From: CAVZCK01 sp963798805
GTDB taxonomy: Bacteria > Pseudomonadota > Alphaproteobacteria > Rhizobiales > Rhodomicrobiaceae
Direction of reading: 5' to 3'
NCBI GenBank assembly: GCA_963798805.1
Contig: CAWCVC010000002.1
Coordinates: 434,001 to 498,000, forward strand
DNA length: 64,000 nt
Made by a program: the position numbers and the translations under genes. The notes beneath the pieces were generated by a model. The model ran no database searches, was not told where the DNA came from, and was given only the letters and a program-made list of their open reading frames with translations. Below are positions 35,336 through 44,643 of the stretch, in pieces (positions within the stretch are counted from its first letter, which is position 1; the number at the start of each line of letters is the position of its first letter).

Positions 35336-36383
35336 TCAGCGCCCCGCATTGGCGTTCGCCGCCTTGTTGCAGCAGGGCGCCACTCTCAGCCGCGCATAGG
35401 CGGCCATCAGCCGGTCGCCCATCTCGCCGGCCCGGCTCATATAGGATTCGAGGATGGAAGAGCTGCAAATCCGCCAGGCAACGATATCCTCGGACGTCGG
35501 ATAGGCGATCTTCATGCCCTTCTCGGCCGCATAGCCATAGGCATCGGCCTCGATTTTGGCGAAGCGGTCCCAGATCGTTTTCTCGACCTTGGCCGACACC
35601 TCGGCGAGAATCTGCTGCTGCTCCTTCGTCAGGCTCTGCCAGATCTCTTCATTGATGATGACGGCGTAGAGGATTTCGGACAGCCGGATGCGGGTGACGA
35701 AACGGGTCTTGCGCCAGAGGTCCTGCTCCTTGACGCTGGAGATATTGGTCAGGTTGGCATCGATGAGCTTGTCGTCGAAGGCCTCCGCCTGCTTGGAATC
35801 GGCGATGACGTGAGGCGTGCCGCCGCACAGCTTGATGAAATCGGCGGTCAGATCGTCATAGGCGCGGATATTCTGGTTCACCATGGAGTTCGGATCGAGC
35901 ATGGGCGCGTCCTTGGACAGGAGCACCGGCGAGCCATAGCGCTGCCACCAAAGCACGCGCGCTCCGGTCTGGCTCAGGATCTCGTTGTCGATGATCGTGC
36001 GGATCTCGCTGCCCGGCCGCGCCGCCGCGCGGATGATCTCGTCGAAGTTGAACAGAAAGGGCTGCAGAAACACCCCGGCGGCCGGCACATCCTTCGCATA
36101 TTGACCGAGCGGCGCGACACCCATCTCGATCGCGCCGGAGCCGACGGCGTTCGGCACCTGATAGTCGTTATAGAATTTCGACTGATCGAAGATGTTCACG
36201 GTGACGGCGCCCTTCGTCCGCGCCTCCACCTCGTTCTTGAATTCGACGAGGCCCTGATTGAGGGGATTGCTGAGCGAGTTCCTGCAGCGACACCCGGAGC
36301 AGGACAGAGTTGTCGGCATAGGCTGTCCGGTCCATCGGCGCGGCGAGCAGCACTGCAAGCAGTAACAACGCGAACAGCCTCAT
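35336..36383 (-). pseudogene. TRAP-type DctP binding protein, frameshifted near the N-terminus
   Basis: The ATG at 36383 (after GGAG) opens a signal peptide, MRLFALLLLAVLLAAP, and the first mature strand (NSVLLRVSLQELAQQS). The frame then breaks. The rest of a DctP protein (LNQGLVEFKNEVEARTKGAV, then LLSKDAPMLDPNSM and IINEEIWQSLTKEQQQIL) continues in another frame to 35336. The total is one nucleotide over a multiple of three, and removing one G from the GGGG tract at 36262-36265 restores a single frame of 348 residues. This is either a real 1-nt insertion or a read error. No dctQ or dctM is adjacent. Confidence 0.85.
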
Positions 36384-36535
36384 GAATATGGTCTCCGCCG
36401 CTCCGGACAGGGCTTCTGGCCATGAAACCGTCTCCGTCGTCCGATTTCCGAAAACGGGCGCTGGATGCCTCATCGTCTTACGAGGATGCCGGCCGCTCGG
36501 CGTCCAGGAGCCAGCGGCGGCTGCGCCGGCGTGAA

Positions 36536-37792
36536 TCATGGCTGGGCGGTCTTCCGGCTGCCGGTGTCGTGTTTGGCCGACTCCGGCTTCGGCTGCAATG
36601 CGGCGCCGGATTTTTTATCTGAGGAGACCGGCGCCGGCGACTGCCCCCCCGAGGGCGTCTGGCCGACACTGTTCCAGAACTGCTCCAGATGCTTGGCGAC
36701 GATGGCGTCATAGGCGCCCGTCTCCTTCAGCTTCGCCAGCGAGCTGTTGACGTAATAGAGCACCGTGCGCGCATGCGGATGGGTCTTGGCGATGATCACA
36801 TGCATGGTCTCGATGTTCAGCGGCCGGCTCGCCGCATGGACGCGTTCGGCCATGCCCATGGCCGACGCCACCGCCTCTCCGGTCAGCTCGGCGACCGCGA
36901 CGGCGTCGACGGTGCCCTCATCGAGCAGCCGGAAACATTCCTCGATCGTTTGCGGTTGCATCAGGGTGATCTTGCCGTTCTTCAGCCAGTTGCGCCCATC
37001 CTTGTCGAGATCGTAGGTCGACCAGCCCTTGGTCAGGCAGATGGTACGGCCGACGATTTCATCGTCCTTGTCGAAGGTAAAGGCGGAATCGTTGCGCACA
37101 AACAGCACCGTGACGCTCTCGTAGAACGGGTCGGAGAAAAAGAACTTCTGGCACCGGTACTGGCTGGCGCGGTCGAGCGCGGCGATGTTGCGGCAATCGG
37201 GCTTGGTCCAGGGAATGCCGGCATCGAGGGCGCGGGTGATCAGCAGCGGGTTGAGATGGGCGGCCCAGTCATTGACCCAGGAGATCTGGAAATCGAAGCT
37301 GCCTTTGGCCTGCGCCTTGATCAGGTTCATCGAGGACTGCAGGAGGTCGATCAGCAAGCCGCCCTCGGGCAGGTTGCGTCCGGTGAAGGGCGCATAGCCG
37401 TCGGCGGTGAGGAAATCGATGCGCTTCAGCATCGAGGAAAGCTGAAACGGCCCCTGCTCGGCGCCCGAACCGAGCGCCGGAGCGGGTTCGAGGGCGGCTG
37501 GCCTCGCGGGCTTCGTCGGCTGCGGTCCGATGCAGGGAATCTTGATCGCCAGCCCCGGCACCAGCAGCGTGGTGTTATCGCCGAGCCGGTCCTGATTGGC
37601 GTAGTAGATGATGCTCCACTGGCTGACATTGCCATAGACGGTGCGGGCGATGTCGGCGAGCGTGTCGCCCGGCTTCAGCACATAGTCCTTGCCGCAGGTC
37701 TGGGCGTGGGCGCGCGCCGGGAGGAGGAGCGCGGCGGCGGCAATTGCGACTATGAATAGTCTCTCTGCCATCCTCCGCGATCTTGCTGTCAT
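36536..37792 (-). CDS. LysM domain fused to SBP_bac_3-like periplasmic protein
   Basis: A 418-residue exported protein. Signal peptide 1-30 (ending ARAHAQT); LysM module about 36-86 (DYVLKPGDTLADIARTVYG through LVPGLAIKIP), which in other proteins binds peptidoglycan; a Pro/Ala linker; then a type-2 binding domain about 115-385 with GRTICLTKGWSTYDLD and ECFRLLDEGTVDAVAV; and a Ser/Lys-rich tail. The binding domain resembles the second domain of the protein at 38577-40385. It likely sits in the periplasm tethered to the wall as a receptor. No permease genes are nearby. ATG 37792 follows GAGGCG; an ATG at 37771 is an alternative. Confidence 0.8.
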   Translation of the reverse strand: MTARSRRMAERLFIVAIAAAALLLPARAHAQTCGKDYVLKPGDTLADIARTVYGNVSQWSIIYYANQDRLGDNTTLLVPGLAIKIPCIGPQPTKPARPAALEPAPALGSGAEQGPFQLSSMLKRIDFLTADGYAPFTGRNLPEGGLLIDLLQSSMNLIKAQAKGSFDFQISWVNDWAAHLNPLLITRALDAGIPWTKPDCRNIAALDRASQYRCQKFFFSDPFYESVTVLFVRNDSAFTFDKDDEIVGRTICLTKGWSTYDLDKDGRNWLKNGKITLMQPQTIEECFRLLDEGTVDAVAVAELTGEAVASAMGMAERVHAASRPLNIETMHVIIAKTHPHARTVLYYVNSSLAKLKETGAYDAIVAKHLEQFWNSVGQTPSGGQSPAPVSSDKKSGAALQPKPESAKHDTGSRKTAQP

Positions 37793-38576
37793 GGTGCTTC
37801 GCCTCTGCCTGGATTCAGGTCTGCCACAGTATTCAGCGGTCCAAAATCATCAAAATCTACGCCCTCGGGCGCATCCGAAAGCATATCTCCCACCTGTTAA
37901 GGAGTTCGTCGCTTCTGAAGTCAGCCCTCTTCTGCTGCTTTATACGGCTGTCAAATCTGAGCTTCGCGTCGGAATTTGCTGATTATCGACAACGTTCCCA
38001 AATTTGCATCCAGCAACGTACGGTTGAGCTGGTTAAGATTTGCATGTTTTATTGTAGATAGGTAAATTATGGCAAATAGAGGGCGGCAGCAAGACCAAAC
38101 ATTGCTTGGAGAAAGAGATTTTGTGGTCCAATGTTTATAAAATGATACACCTTAGATGGCTTACACGCAGGACGAGAATGTTAACAGCGGAGAAGTTTGT
38201 GCGGAAGTGTTAGGAGAACAACTAAGAGTTGGCGTGCATTTCCCTTAAGAGATTCAATCCAGCGTTGTCTCCTTCAGGAGTTTTACTGTTTTACGATCTT
38301 TGTGTTCAATATCTTAGGTTTTTGGCGTATCACATCTGTTTCAACGCCACGCGCTTCTCGCCTCATCCCAAGCCGAAGAAAATACGAGCAAAAAACCCTC
38401 CAACCTTGGAACAATGCATGTCTCCAAGCAACCGCAGTTAGAATTTATGCCAAATATCACGCAAGAGCAGGAAAAAACGCCTTGAATACTGCGTCGAAAG
38501 AGGTGAATTATCTCCGCCGCTTCTGCGATCGCGACAGCGTGTCGGCGAGGGTGTCCAGCGTATGAGGGAAGGTCCG
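37793..38576. other. AT-rich divergent intergenic region
   Basis: About 780 bp between the LysM-SBP gene and the two-domain SBP gene. It is visibly AT-rich compared with flanking DNA, contains short repeats of AAACATTG/CAATGTTT (38097-38136) and a small hairpin CTCCT-TC-AGGAG at 38269-38280 followed by TTTT. Open frames here have no signal peptide, domain or usable start. It probably holds both promoters; a small RNA cannot be excluded. Confidence 0.5.
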
Positions 38577-40385
38577 ATGAGGAGTACGGTCCGGCGGGTC
38601 GCAACCATCTGTGCCTTGGTATTCACTTTCGCCGCCATTTCCGCGGCACTGGAAGCCCCGGTTAGGGCGCAGACACCGCCGAGCGGCGCGGTGACGGTCT
38701 TCACCGACGGGCTGGCTTATCCGGACGGCGTAATCTCGAAGGCTTTGGCGGAACTCTCCGCCGAGCTCGACAGGTCGGGCAAAGTGCGCCTGCTGTCGGT
38801 CATGGGCAACGCCGGCGCGGCGAATGTGCGTGACCTCCTGCGCTTCCGCGGCGTCGATTTCGCTATCCTCAATAGCGACGTCTTCGCGTCGGCGCGGGTC
38901 GCGAAAACCTATCCGGAAGCGACCGAAAAGCTGCGCTATGTGACGAAGCTTCGGACTCAGAAGCTGGTGCTGCTGGCCCGCAGCGATATCGATGCGGTCG
39001 AGCAGCTTGCCGGCAAGAAGGTGGCGGTTGTCGGCCCCGAGGCCGTGACCGGGTTGACGGCGCATACGGTGTTCGCCGCACTCGGCATCGGCGCTGAGAT
39101 CACGCCGCTCCAGGACGCAAGCGCCGAGGAGCAGCTTCGCGAGGCCGCGGCGGTTTTCTTTATCGATACCGACGCGAAGCGCCTGCCGGAGAGCATCGCG
39201 CGCTCCGGCGAGTTCCATGGTGTCGCCATCCCGATGAACGACACGCTGTCGAAATTCTATCGTCCGGCCCAGATACAGCCGGGCGAAGCGGCCGGCAATT
39301 CTGCGAGCCACAGCATAGCGACCATCGAGACCGACACCATCCTGGCCTCCTTCAACTGGGTGCCGCAGCATGTCCGTTACGCGGACGTGGCGGCCTTCAT
39401 CAACAGTTTCTTCGCGGCAATTCCCGACCTTCGCCGCGACCGGTCGGCCTCGATCTGGAACGAGACCGATCCGCGTGCGCCGGTGCTCGGCTGGCGGCAG
39501 CACCCGCACGCGGCCGTGGCCAGCAAATCCGTGCCGGCTCTCGCGCCCGTCCCGGTTGCGGCAGCTGCCGCTCCTGCAGCTCCTGCAATCGCCCCGGACA
39601 TCGAGGACAGGAATAGCGAGCAGAGGCTCAAGCTTTCCATCGTGCCGCAGCCGCCCTTGACGGATGATCATTCCAGCGGCGGCGGTCTCGTCACCGAGCT
39701 GACAAGAGCGGCGCTCGAACGGATGGATTGGCCGCATGCTGGCGATTTCGAGGTCGAGTGGGACAAAGACCGGGAAAGCCAGGTTCACCGCGTCCTGGTC
39801 GAGAAGCGGGCGGATCTCGCTTTGCTCTGGGCGAGACCGAACTGCGAGGATCCGGGACTGCTCACGGGCGAGTCGGCCGCCTTCTGCGACGGCGCATTGG
39901 CGTCCGAGCCTATCTTCAAAGCCCTGGTCGTGTTCTTCACCCGGTCCGGCAGCGACTTTGATCCGGCCTCCGAGGACCGTCTGGCCGGCCGCAGCATCTG
40001 CGTGCCTGCTAATCGGGACGTGGCGCCTCCCACGGAGGTGGCCAAAAAGATGGTGCGCGACGGCAGGCTGAAGCTCGTCCGACCGCAATCCTTGATCGAC
40101 TGCCTCAATATCGTCGGACGTGGTGAAGCCGATGCGCTGCTCGTCAATGAGCTGGAGGGCAAGCTTGCCATCTCTCGCCTGGGGCTGTCGCAGGCATTCC
40201 GGATGGTCGAAAATGCCGGTGCCGCTCAGGAGGTCCGTATCGTGGTCCCGAAAGACGCGCCGAAAGCGAAGGAACTGCTCGGCGCCTTGAACAAAGGCAT
40301 CGCCAAGCTGAAGTCGGAGGATCTGTATTCGCAGATCGTCATGAAGCACGTTCTGGCGCTCAATCCGCCGGCAACGACGCAATGA
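38577..40385 (+). CDS. Two-domain periplasmic binding protein (TAXI-like plus SBP_bac_3-like)
   Basis: A 602-residue exported protein. After a signal peptide (STVRRVATICALVFTFAAIS, cleaved near VRAQT), the first domain (about 35-310) resembles TAXI-type TRAP receptors: VDFAILNSDVFASARVAKTY and KKVAVVGPEAVTGLTAHTVF. An Ala/Pro linker (about 325-345) leads to a second binding domain with GRSICVPANRDV and DCLNIVGRGEADALLV, homologous to the domain in the LysM-SBP protein encoded divergently. ATG 38577 is 8 nt after AGGG. No transporter membrane subunits are nearby, so a sensory or scaffolding role is as likely as transport. Confidence 0.78.
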   Translation: MRSTVRRVATICALVFTFAAISAALEAPVRAQTPPSGAVTVFTDGLAYPDGVISKALAELSAELDRSGKVRLLSVMGNAGAANVRDLLRFRGVDFAILNSDVFASARVAKTYPEATEKLRYVTKLRTQKLVLLARSDIDAVEQLAGKKVAVVGPEAVTGLTAHTVFAALGIGAEITPLQDASAEEQLREAAAVFFIDTDAKRLPESIARSGEFHGVAIPMNDTLSKFYRPAQIQPGEAAGNSASHSIATIETDTILASFNWVPQHVRYADVAAFINSFFAAIPDLRRDRSASIWNETDPRAPVLGWRQHPHAAVASKSVPALAPVPVAAAAAPAAPAIAPDIEDRNSEQRLKLSIVPQPPLTDDHSSGGGLVTELTRAALERMDWPHAGDFEVEWDKDRESQVHRVLVEKRADLALLWARPNCEDPGLLTGESAAFCDGALASEPIFKALVVFFTRSGSDFDPASEDRLAGRSICVPANRDVAPPTEVAKKMVRDGRLKLVRPQSLIDCLNIVGRGEADALLVNELEGKLAISRLGLSQAFRMVENAGAAQEVRIVVPKDAPKAKELLGALNKGIAKLKSEDLYSQIVMKHVLALNPPATTQ

Positions 40386-40406
40386 ACGGGCGCAAGGGCA
40401 CGGGAG

Positions 40407-41339
40407 TCAGGCCGGCATCTCGAGAGAGGTCAGGTCGAGGTCGTGCAACGCCTTTCCGGCAATGCGGTCGATGAGCGCCCGCGCCTTGCGCAAGCGATCG
40501 AGGCGGAGGCCGAGCAGCAAATTTCCGAGCTTCTCATGAAGCCCGGCGCCGCCGCTCGCCGCCCATGCCGCCGGGTCCGTCACGACGCCTTTGCTGTTGA
40601 ATGCCTTGAGGGCCTGCAGAGATGAGAGGAGAGCGAAATCGCGGAACTCAGAGCGCGCCACCTGGTCGAGACGCGCGGCGACCTTGGCGGCCTGATCGTC
40701 CTTGAGCCGATCGGTGTTGGTGATCGCCAGGAGCCCGTATTTCCGTGCCTGCGGCGGCAAGCGGCTCCAGGCCGCATTCTCACTTTCTTTCCAGGCCTGC
40801 GTGCTAAAGGTGCACCAGACCACGGCGTCGATCCGATAGGCGGAGATATCGATGCCGTCATATCCCACCAGCGGATCGAGGAAGCCCGGAAAGTCGACGA
40901 TTTCGCAGGCCCGCAAAGGCGCGAGCGGCAGCGCGATTTCTACGCTCCTCATCATGCTGGGCGGCCGGGCATCGGCGCTGAGAGGAGAGATCTCTCCGCC
41001 ATCCAGCGCACAAATCGCCGAGGGCTCCTGGCCATATCGAATAAGGGTGGGCACCCGCGTATTCGTCACTTGCAGCGTCGGGAGAACGGGGATGCCGAGC
41101 AGCAGATTCGTCAGCGTCGATTTCCCGGAATTGGCCTCGCCCACGACAGCGAGCCGCAAAGGCCTGCGCAGCACGGCTTCGGCTCGGCGCATGGCACACA
41201 CCGTCGGCGCCAATCCACGCATGCCGGCCGCAGCCGTCATAAGCTCGCGCCGCAGATAGCCGAGCTTATCGGCGAAACGCTGCAAGGCGTTCTGGCCGCC
41301 CTGAAAAGATTTGCCGATAATTTCGACTGCGTGACTCAT
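40407..41339 (-). CDS. Dynamin-family GTPase, short form
   Basis: A 310-residue GTPase with P-loop GEANSGKST (residues 67-75), a G2 region with NTRVPT, G3 DFPG (149-152) and G4 TNTD (207-210). The Glu/Ala in the P-loop and the G3 DFPG are seen in bacterial dynamin-like and YjdA/CrfC-like proteins. The helical stalk after the GTPase domain is short (LRLDRLRKARALIDRIAGKA), so by itself it is unlikely to assemble like a full dynamin. It is divergent from the 786-residue dynamin with 274 bp between, suggesting a functional pair. Cytoplasmic. Confidence 0.82.
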   Translation of the reverse strand: MSHAVEIIGKSFQGGQNALQRFADKLGYLRRELMTAAAGMRGLAPTVCAMRRAEAVLRRPLRLAVVGEANSGKSTLTNLLLGIPVLPTLQVTNTRVPTLIRYGQEPSAICALDGGEISPLSADARPPSMMRSVEIALPLAPLRACEIVDFPGFLDPLVGYDGIDISAYRIDAVVWCTFSTQAWKESENAAWSRLPPQARKYGLLAITNTDRLKDDQAAKVAARLDQVARSEFRDFALLSSLQALKAFNSKGVVTDPAAWAASGGAGLHEKLGNLLLGLRLDRLRKARALIDRIAGKALHDLDLTSLEMPA

Positions 41340-41613
41340 AGTTGCCCATATAGTGTTGTGAGTGAAGCGGAGGAATCAAGGTGCCTTCATAAGAAAATCG
41401 ACATCGCGCGTAAGCTTAACGCTGTTTTTCCTCTGGACACGAAGTTTTGTCGGGCGCGAAAGACTGGAAACTGTTATTTACGGCATCCGGCAATCGCATC
41501 TACCGCAAATGTGCCGCGATCACCTCGGGGAGCACGTGGGCCGTTAAGGTGCGGGCAATCTTGCGCGTTTCGGGTCGGCATGATCATCGGGTTTCGTTAG
41601 AGGCATTCCTGCT

Positions 41614-43974
41614 ATGAGGAGAGGGATTTCGGCGATACTCAGTTCGATTTTCGAAGAGCGGCGAAAGCGTCATGGAAGCTTCCCGCTCCCGGAAATCGAG
41701 CTGTCCGCGAATGGGAGCACCGGGATCTACTCTCCCAATTTTCACACGCTGATTTTTGAAAGTGTTTTGTCGCGCCGGACGGCCGACGCGGGCCCGGGCG
41801 CCGCGCGGCATGACCGCAAGCTCAAGACCGGCGGCCGGCCGATTGCGAAACGCATCGAAGTCGGCGACGATCTCAAACTCTCCAAGGAGACGATCGCGAA
41901 GTCGGGCGAGAGGCTCGCGCAGCTTGCCGACCCGGTCACCGCCGAATATGTTCGCCGGCTCCTGGACATGGCCGACGCGCAGCATTGCCAGATCGCCTTT
42001 ATCGGACAGATGAACGCCGGCAAGAGCACGCTGATCAATGCCCTTATCGGCGCCCCGGATCTCCTGCCGTCGGAAATCACGCCCTGGACCACGGTCGTCA
42101 CAAATCTCTATTTCGGCGTCCCGAACAAGCCGGCCAGCGGCGCCGTGTTCGAATTCTTCAACGAGGCCGAGTGGCGCCAGCTTTCCGAAGGCGGCGGCCG
42201 TGTGAGGGCCCTGACGGAGCGGCTGATCCCGGATTTTCCCTGGGAGAGCTTCCGCCGCCAGGTGGACAATATGCGCGAGAGGGCCGAGCGCAGGCTCGGT
42301 CGCCGCTATGCGGAGCTGCTCGGCAAGCAGCATACGTTCGATGCGTTGACGGACGGCCTTTTGGAGAAATATGTCGCCGCCGAATCCCCGCTAGGGGAGG
42401 ACAGTTCCACGTCAGGCGAATTTTCGATGATCACGAAAGCCGCTCACATCTATTTCGATCTGACGAGCTTTTTCTATCCGACCGTGCTCATCGATACGCC
42501 GGGCATAAACGACCCGTTTCTCGTCCGGGACGAGATCACCCGCCAGAACCTCGAGCGGGCGAATATCTTCGTCATCGTCGTCACCGCGCGCCAGTCGCTG
42601 TCGAATGCCGATCTCGATCTATTGCGCATCCTGCGGGGGCTGAGAAAAGAGAACCTCATCATTTTCGTCAATAAAGTCGACGAGGTCGAAAATTTCGACG
42701 AGCACGCCGAGACGATTACCGGGCGCATCAAGGCGCTCTTGAAGCGTGAATTTCCCGATCGCGATATACCGATCGTCATCGGATGCGCCGAATGGGCGGC
42801 AGTGGCGCTGGGCCAGGACACGGCGAGACAGCGCGAGCTGGCGCGTTTGCACAATTTCCCCCGGTCGTCGAGCTGGATGGCCGAGGGCGCGAAGACTTTC
42901 TGGCTCTCCGATCCGTCGGCGGAAGCGGCGACCATTGCCGAAACCATCCTGACGCGCTCGGGCGTACCCGACCTTGCGCTTGCCATTTCGAATATGCTGC
43001 ATTCGGGTTCCATCGCCGGCAGCCTCCGCTATGCGGCCTCCGCTTTGCTGGCGCTGGCGAAGAATGGTGTGACCCGCGCCAAGGCACATGCCGATCTGGT
43101 CGGGGAATTCATCTTGGCGGCGGAGGACGACCGCGCCGCGGCGGAGAGGGAGGTCGGGCTCAGGATCGGCCTCGACCTTGCTGTCGCGACTTCGTCATCG
43201 GTCGATGAGGAAATCGGTCGCATCCAGGCGCGATACGCCAGCATCATTGAAACCGCCAAGCATGAGCTGGCGAAGGGCTTGAAAGAGAAGGTGAAATCGA
43301 ATCTGGCTTCCTGCCAGGAACGCTTGGCGGATCAGCGTCAACCGCCGTCAGCCCTGGGGCGTTCTTCGATCGTCATCGAATTGCGCAGCGACATCGAGGC
43401 CGAATTTTCGCGGCTGTTTCAGGAGGTGCTGTCGCAGATCGGCGACGTCACCCATGCCGCCGAGCAGAGCCTGTCGAACAAGCTGAATTCCGCAGCCTAC
43501 GGCTTGGCTGCGCGCATCAAATATCCGCATCTGCCGGCGCTGAAATGCTCGCCATCGCTCGCCGCGCTGGGCGAGCCGATCGCGACCGAGTTTGCCGGAT
43601 TGGCTCATGCGCCATCCTGGAGCAAGCTGGCGACCCCGGAGCACCGACAGCGGTTCCTGGAGTTGATCGAAGCCGAGTTCGGCGCCATCGTCAAGAGGCT
43701 GGCGCGGTCCGGCGAGGAAGAGCTGGACCGAACGACGGCCTTCATCCTGGATCATTTCCGTTACAATATTTCGCATCCCTTAAGGCTCATCATCGGTGAG
43801 CGGCAGGCGCTGATCGCCGAACGCCACATGCATGCTGGGGCCGGAAGGGCGGAGACGAGGGCAGCGGCGCATGAAGGTCTGAACGATCGGCTCAGGCAGA
43901 TGGAGAGCGATGTCAAGGCCTATGCGGGCGTCGCCGGCGCTCTCGCCTCGATCAGGATTGGCGAGAAAGCGTAA
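41614..43974 (+). CDS. Dynamin-like large GTPase
   Basis: A 786-residue bacterial dynamin-like protein. GTPase domain about 120-400: P-loop GQMNAGKST (131-139), G2 Thr in TPWTT (about 159), G3 DTPG (294-297), G4 NKVD (353-356). The C-terminal ~380 residues are mainly helical and Ala/Glu/Arg-rich, as in a dynamin stalk and membrane-binding bundle, with a short hydrophobic stretch (ISNMLHSGSIAGSLRYAASALLAL is split here by length: about residues 468-490) that could be a paddle. Known bacterial dynamins remodel or repair membranes and some act in phage defence. ATG 41614 follows AGGC weakly. Confidence 0.87.
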   Translation: MRRGISAILSSIFEERRKRHGSFPLPEIELSANGSTGIYSPNFHTLIFESVLSRRTADAGPGAARHDRKLKTGGRPIAKRIEVGDDLKLSKETIAKSGERLAQLADPVTAEYVRRLLDMADAQHCQIAFIGQMNAGKSTLINALIGAPDLLPSEITPWTTVVTNLYFGVPNKPASGAVFEFFNEAEWRQLSEGGGRVRALTERLIPDFPWESFRRQVDNMRERAERRLGRRYAELLGKQHTFDALTDGLLEKYVAAESPLGEDSSTSGEFSMITKAAHIYFDLTSFFYPTVLIDTPGINDPFLVRDEITRQNLERANIFVIVVTARQSLSNADLDLLRILRGLRKENLIIFVNKVDEVENFDEHAETITGRIKALLKREFPDRDIPIVIGCAEWAAVALGQDTARQRELARLHNFPRSSSWMAEGAKTFWLSDPSAEAATIAETILTRSGVPDLALAISNMLHSGSIAGSLRYAASALLALAKNGVTRAKAHADLVGEFILAAEDDRAAAEREVGLRIGLDLAVATSSSVDEEIGRIQARYASIIETAKHELAKGLKEKVKSNLASCQERLADQRQPPSALGRSSIVIELRSDIEAEFSRLFQEVLSQIGDVTHAAEQSLSNKLNSAAYGLAARIKYPHLPALKCSPSLAALGEPIATEFAGLAHAPSWSKLATPEHRQRFLELIEAEFGAIVKRLARSGEEELDRTTAFILDHFRYNISHPLRLIIGERQALIAERHMHAGAGRAETRAAAHEGLNDRLRQMESDVKAYAGVAGALASIRIGEKA

Positions 43975-44004
43975 GGCTTTGCGGCTTTTCGCCCGTTCTT
44001 GCCG

Positions 44005-44643
44005 TCAATGCATTGCCCTAATGATGCGGTCGAACCGGTCGGGCTCCAGGACAAAGCCTTTCTCGGCGGCAATATCGCGCCAGGTGCGGTACCAGCGCTC
44101 CGCCTCGTGCTTGTCGGCCGCCGCGTCGGCATTGGGGATCAGGCGCAGATAATTCGGATCGTAGGAGCGCGCCAGAATGAGCGCGACTTCCGGTGACTTG
44201 ACCGGCGCACCCGTCAGGCGCCGCCGCACCTCGCTCACCTTGCCGGCCGCCAAAAGATCCTCCGCCTCCGCAGTGATCCGTGATGCCTCTCCGGAGATCT
44301 GGATCGTCTGATGCTCCTGCGGCTCGGTTTTCAGCGTGACTGCCTCCTCGACCCGGCGGTGCGGCTCGCTGCCGGGTTTCATGAGCAGCCAGCCGGCGAG
44401 GCCGGCCGCACCGATGACAGCCAACGCGGCAAGGGCGACCACTGCCGCAAGCCGCCTGGGCATCCGCATCGACGACCTTGATCTGGCGGCAAGCCGATCC
44501 ATAACACCCGCAGCGGCTCCGTTGAGCCGCGCCGCGGCGGCCTTGGAAGGCCCATCGAGGCTGTCCTCGTCGATCGGCTCGGACGCGATACGCTGAATGC
44601 GCTGCAACGTCCGCTTGATCTCGTCGAGCTCTTTCTCGTTCAT
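44005..44643 (-). CDS. Single-pass membrane protein of unknown function
   Basis: A 212-residue protein: N-terminal cytoplasmic region with a helical start (ELDEIKRTLQRIQRIA), one membrane segment about 65-88 (RLAAVVALAALAVIGAAGLA), then a periplasmic helical domain (VSEVRRRLTGAPVKSPEVAL, LARSYDPNYL and KHEAERWYRTWRDIAAEK) that looks like a short TPR/Sel1-type repeat. The ARSYDPNYL and AERWYRTW elements occur in regulators that follow a secretion or polysaccharide locus, but I cannot name it. ATG 44643 is 9 nt after GGAG. It converges on the dynamin gene with 30 bp between stops. Confidence 0.68.
   Translation of the reverse strand: MNEKELDEIKRTLQRIQRIASEPIDEDSLDGPSKAAAARLNGAAAGVMDRLAARSRSSMRMPRRLAAVVALAALAVIGAAGLAGWLLMKPGSEPHRRVEEAVTLKTEPQEHQTIQISGEASRITAEAEDLLAAGKVSEVRRRLTGAPVKSPEVALILARSYDPNYLRLIPNADAAADKHEAERWYRTWRDIAAEKGFVLEPDRFDRIIRAMH

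Noticed and set aside
36168..36539. Separate 123-codon protein upstream of the DctP gene
   Set aside because: Its only meaningful part is the DctP signal peptide; it is the front half of the frameshifted gene.
38269..38280. Hairpin followed by TTTT as a terminator
   Set aside because: The stem is only 5 bp with a 2-nt loop and no gene ends upstream of it.
38197..38565. 122-codon frame in the AT-rich gap
   Set aside because: No ribosome site, domain or codon bias like that of the neighbours.
38508..40382. 624-codon minus-strand frame opposite the two-domain SBP gene
   Set aside because: No signal peptide or domain; the plus frame has a clear signal peptide and binding-protein motifs.
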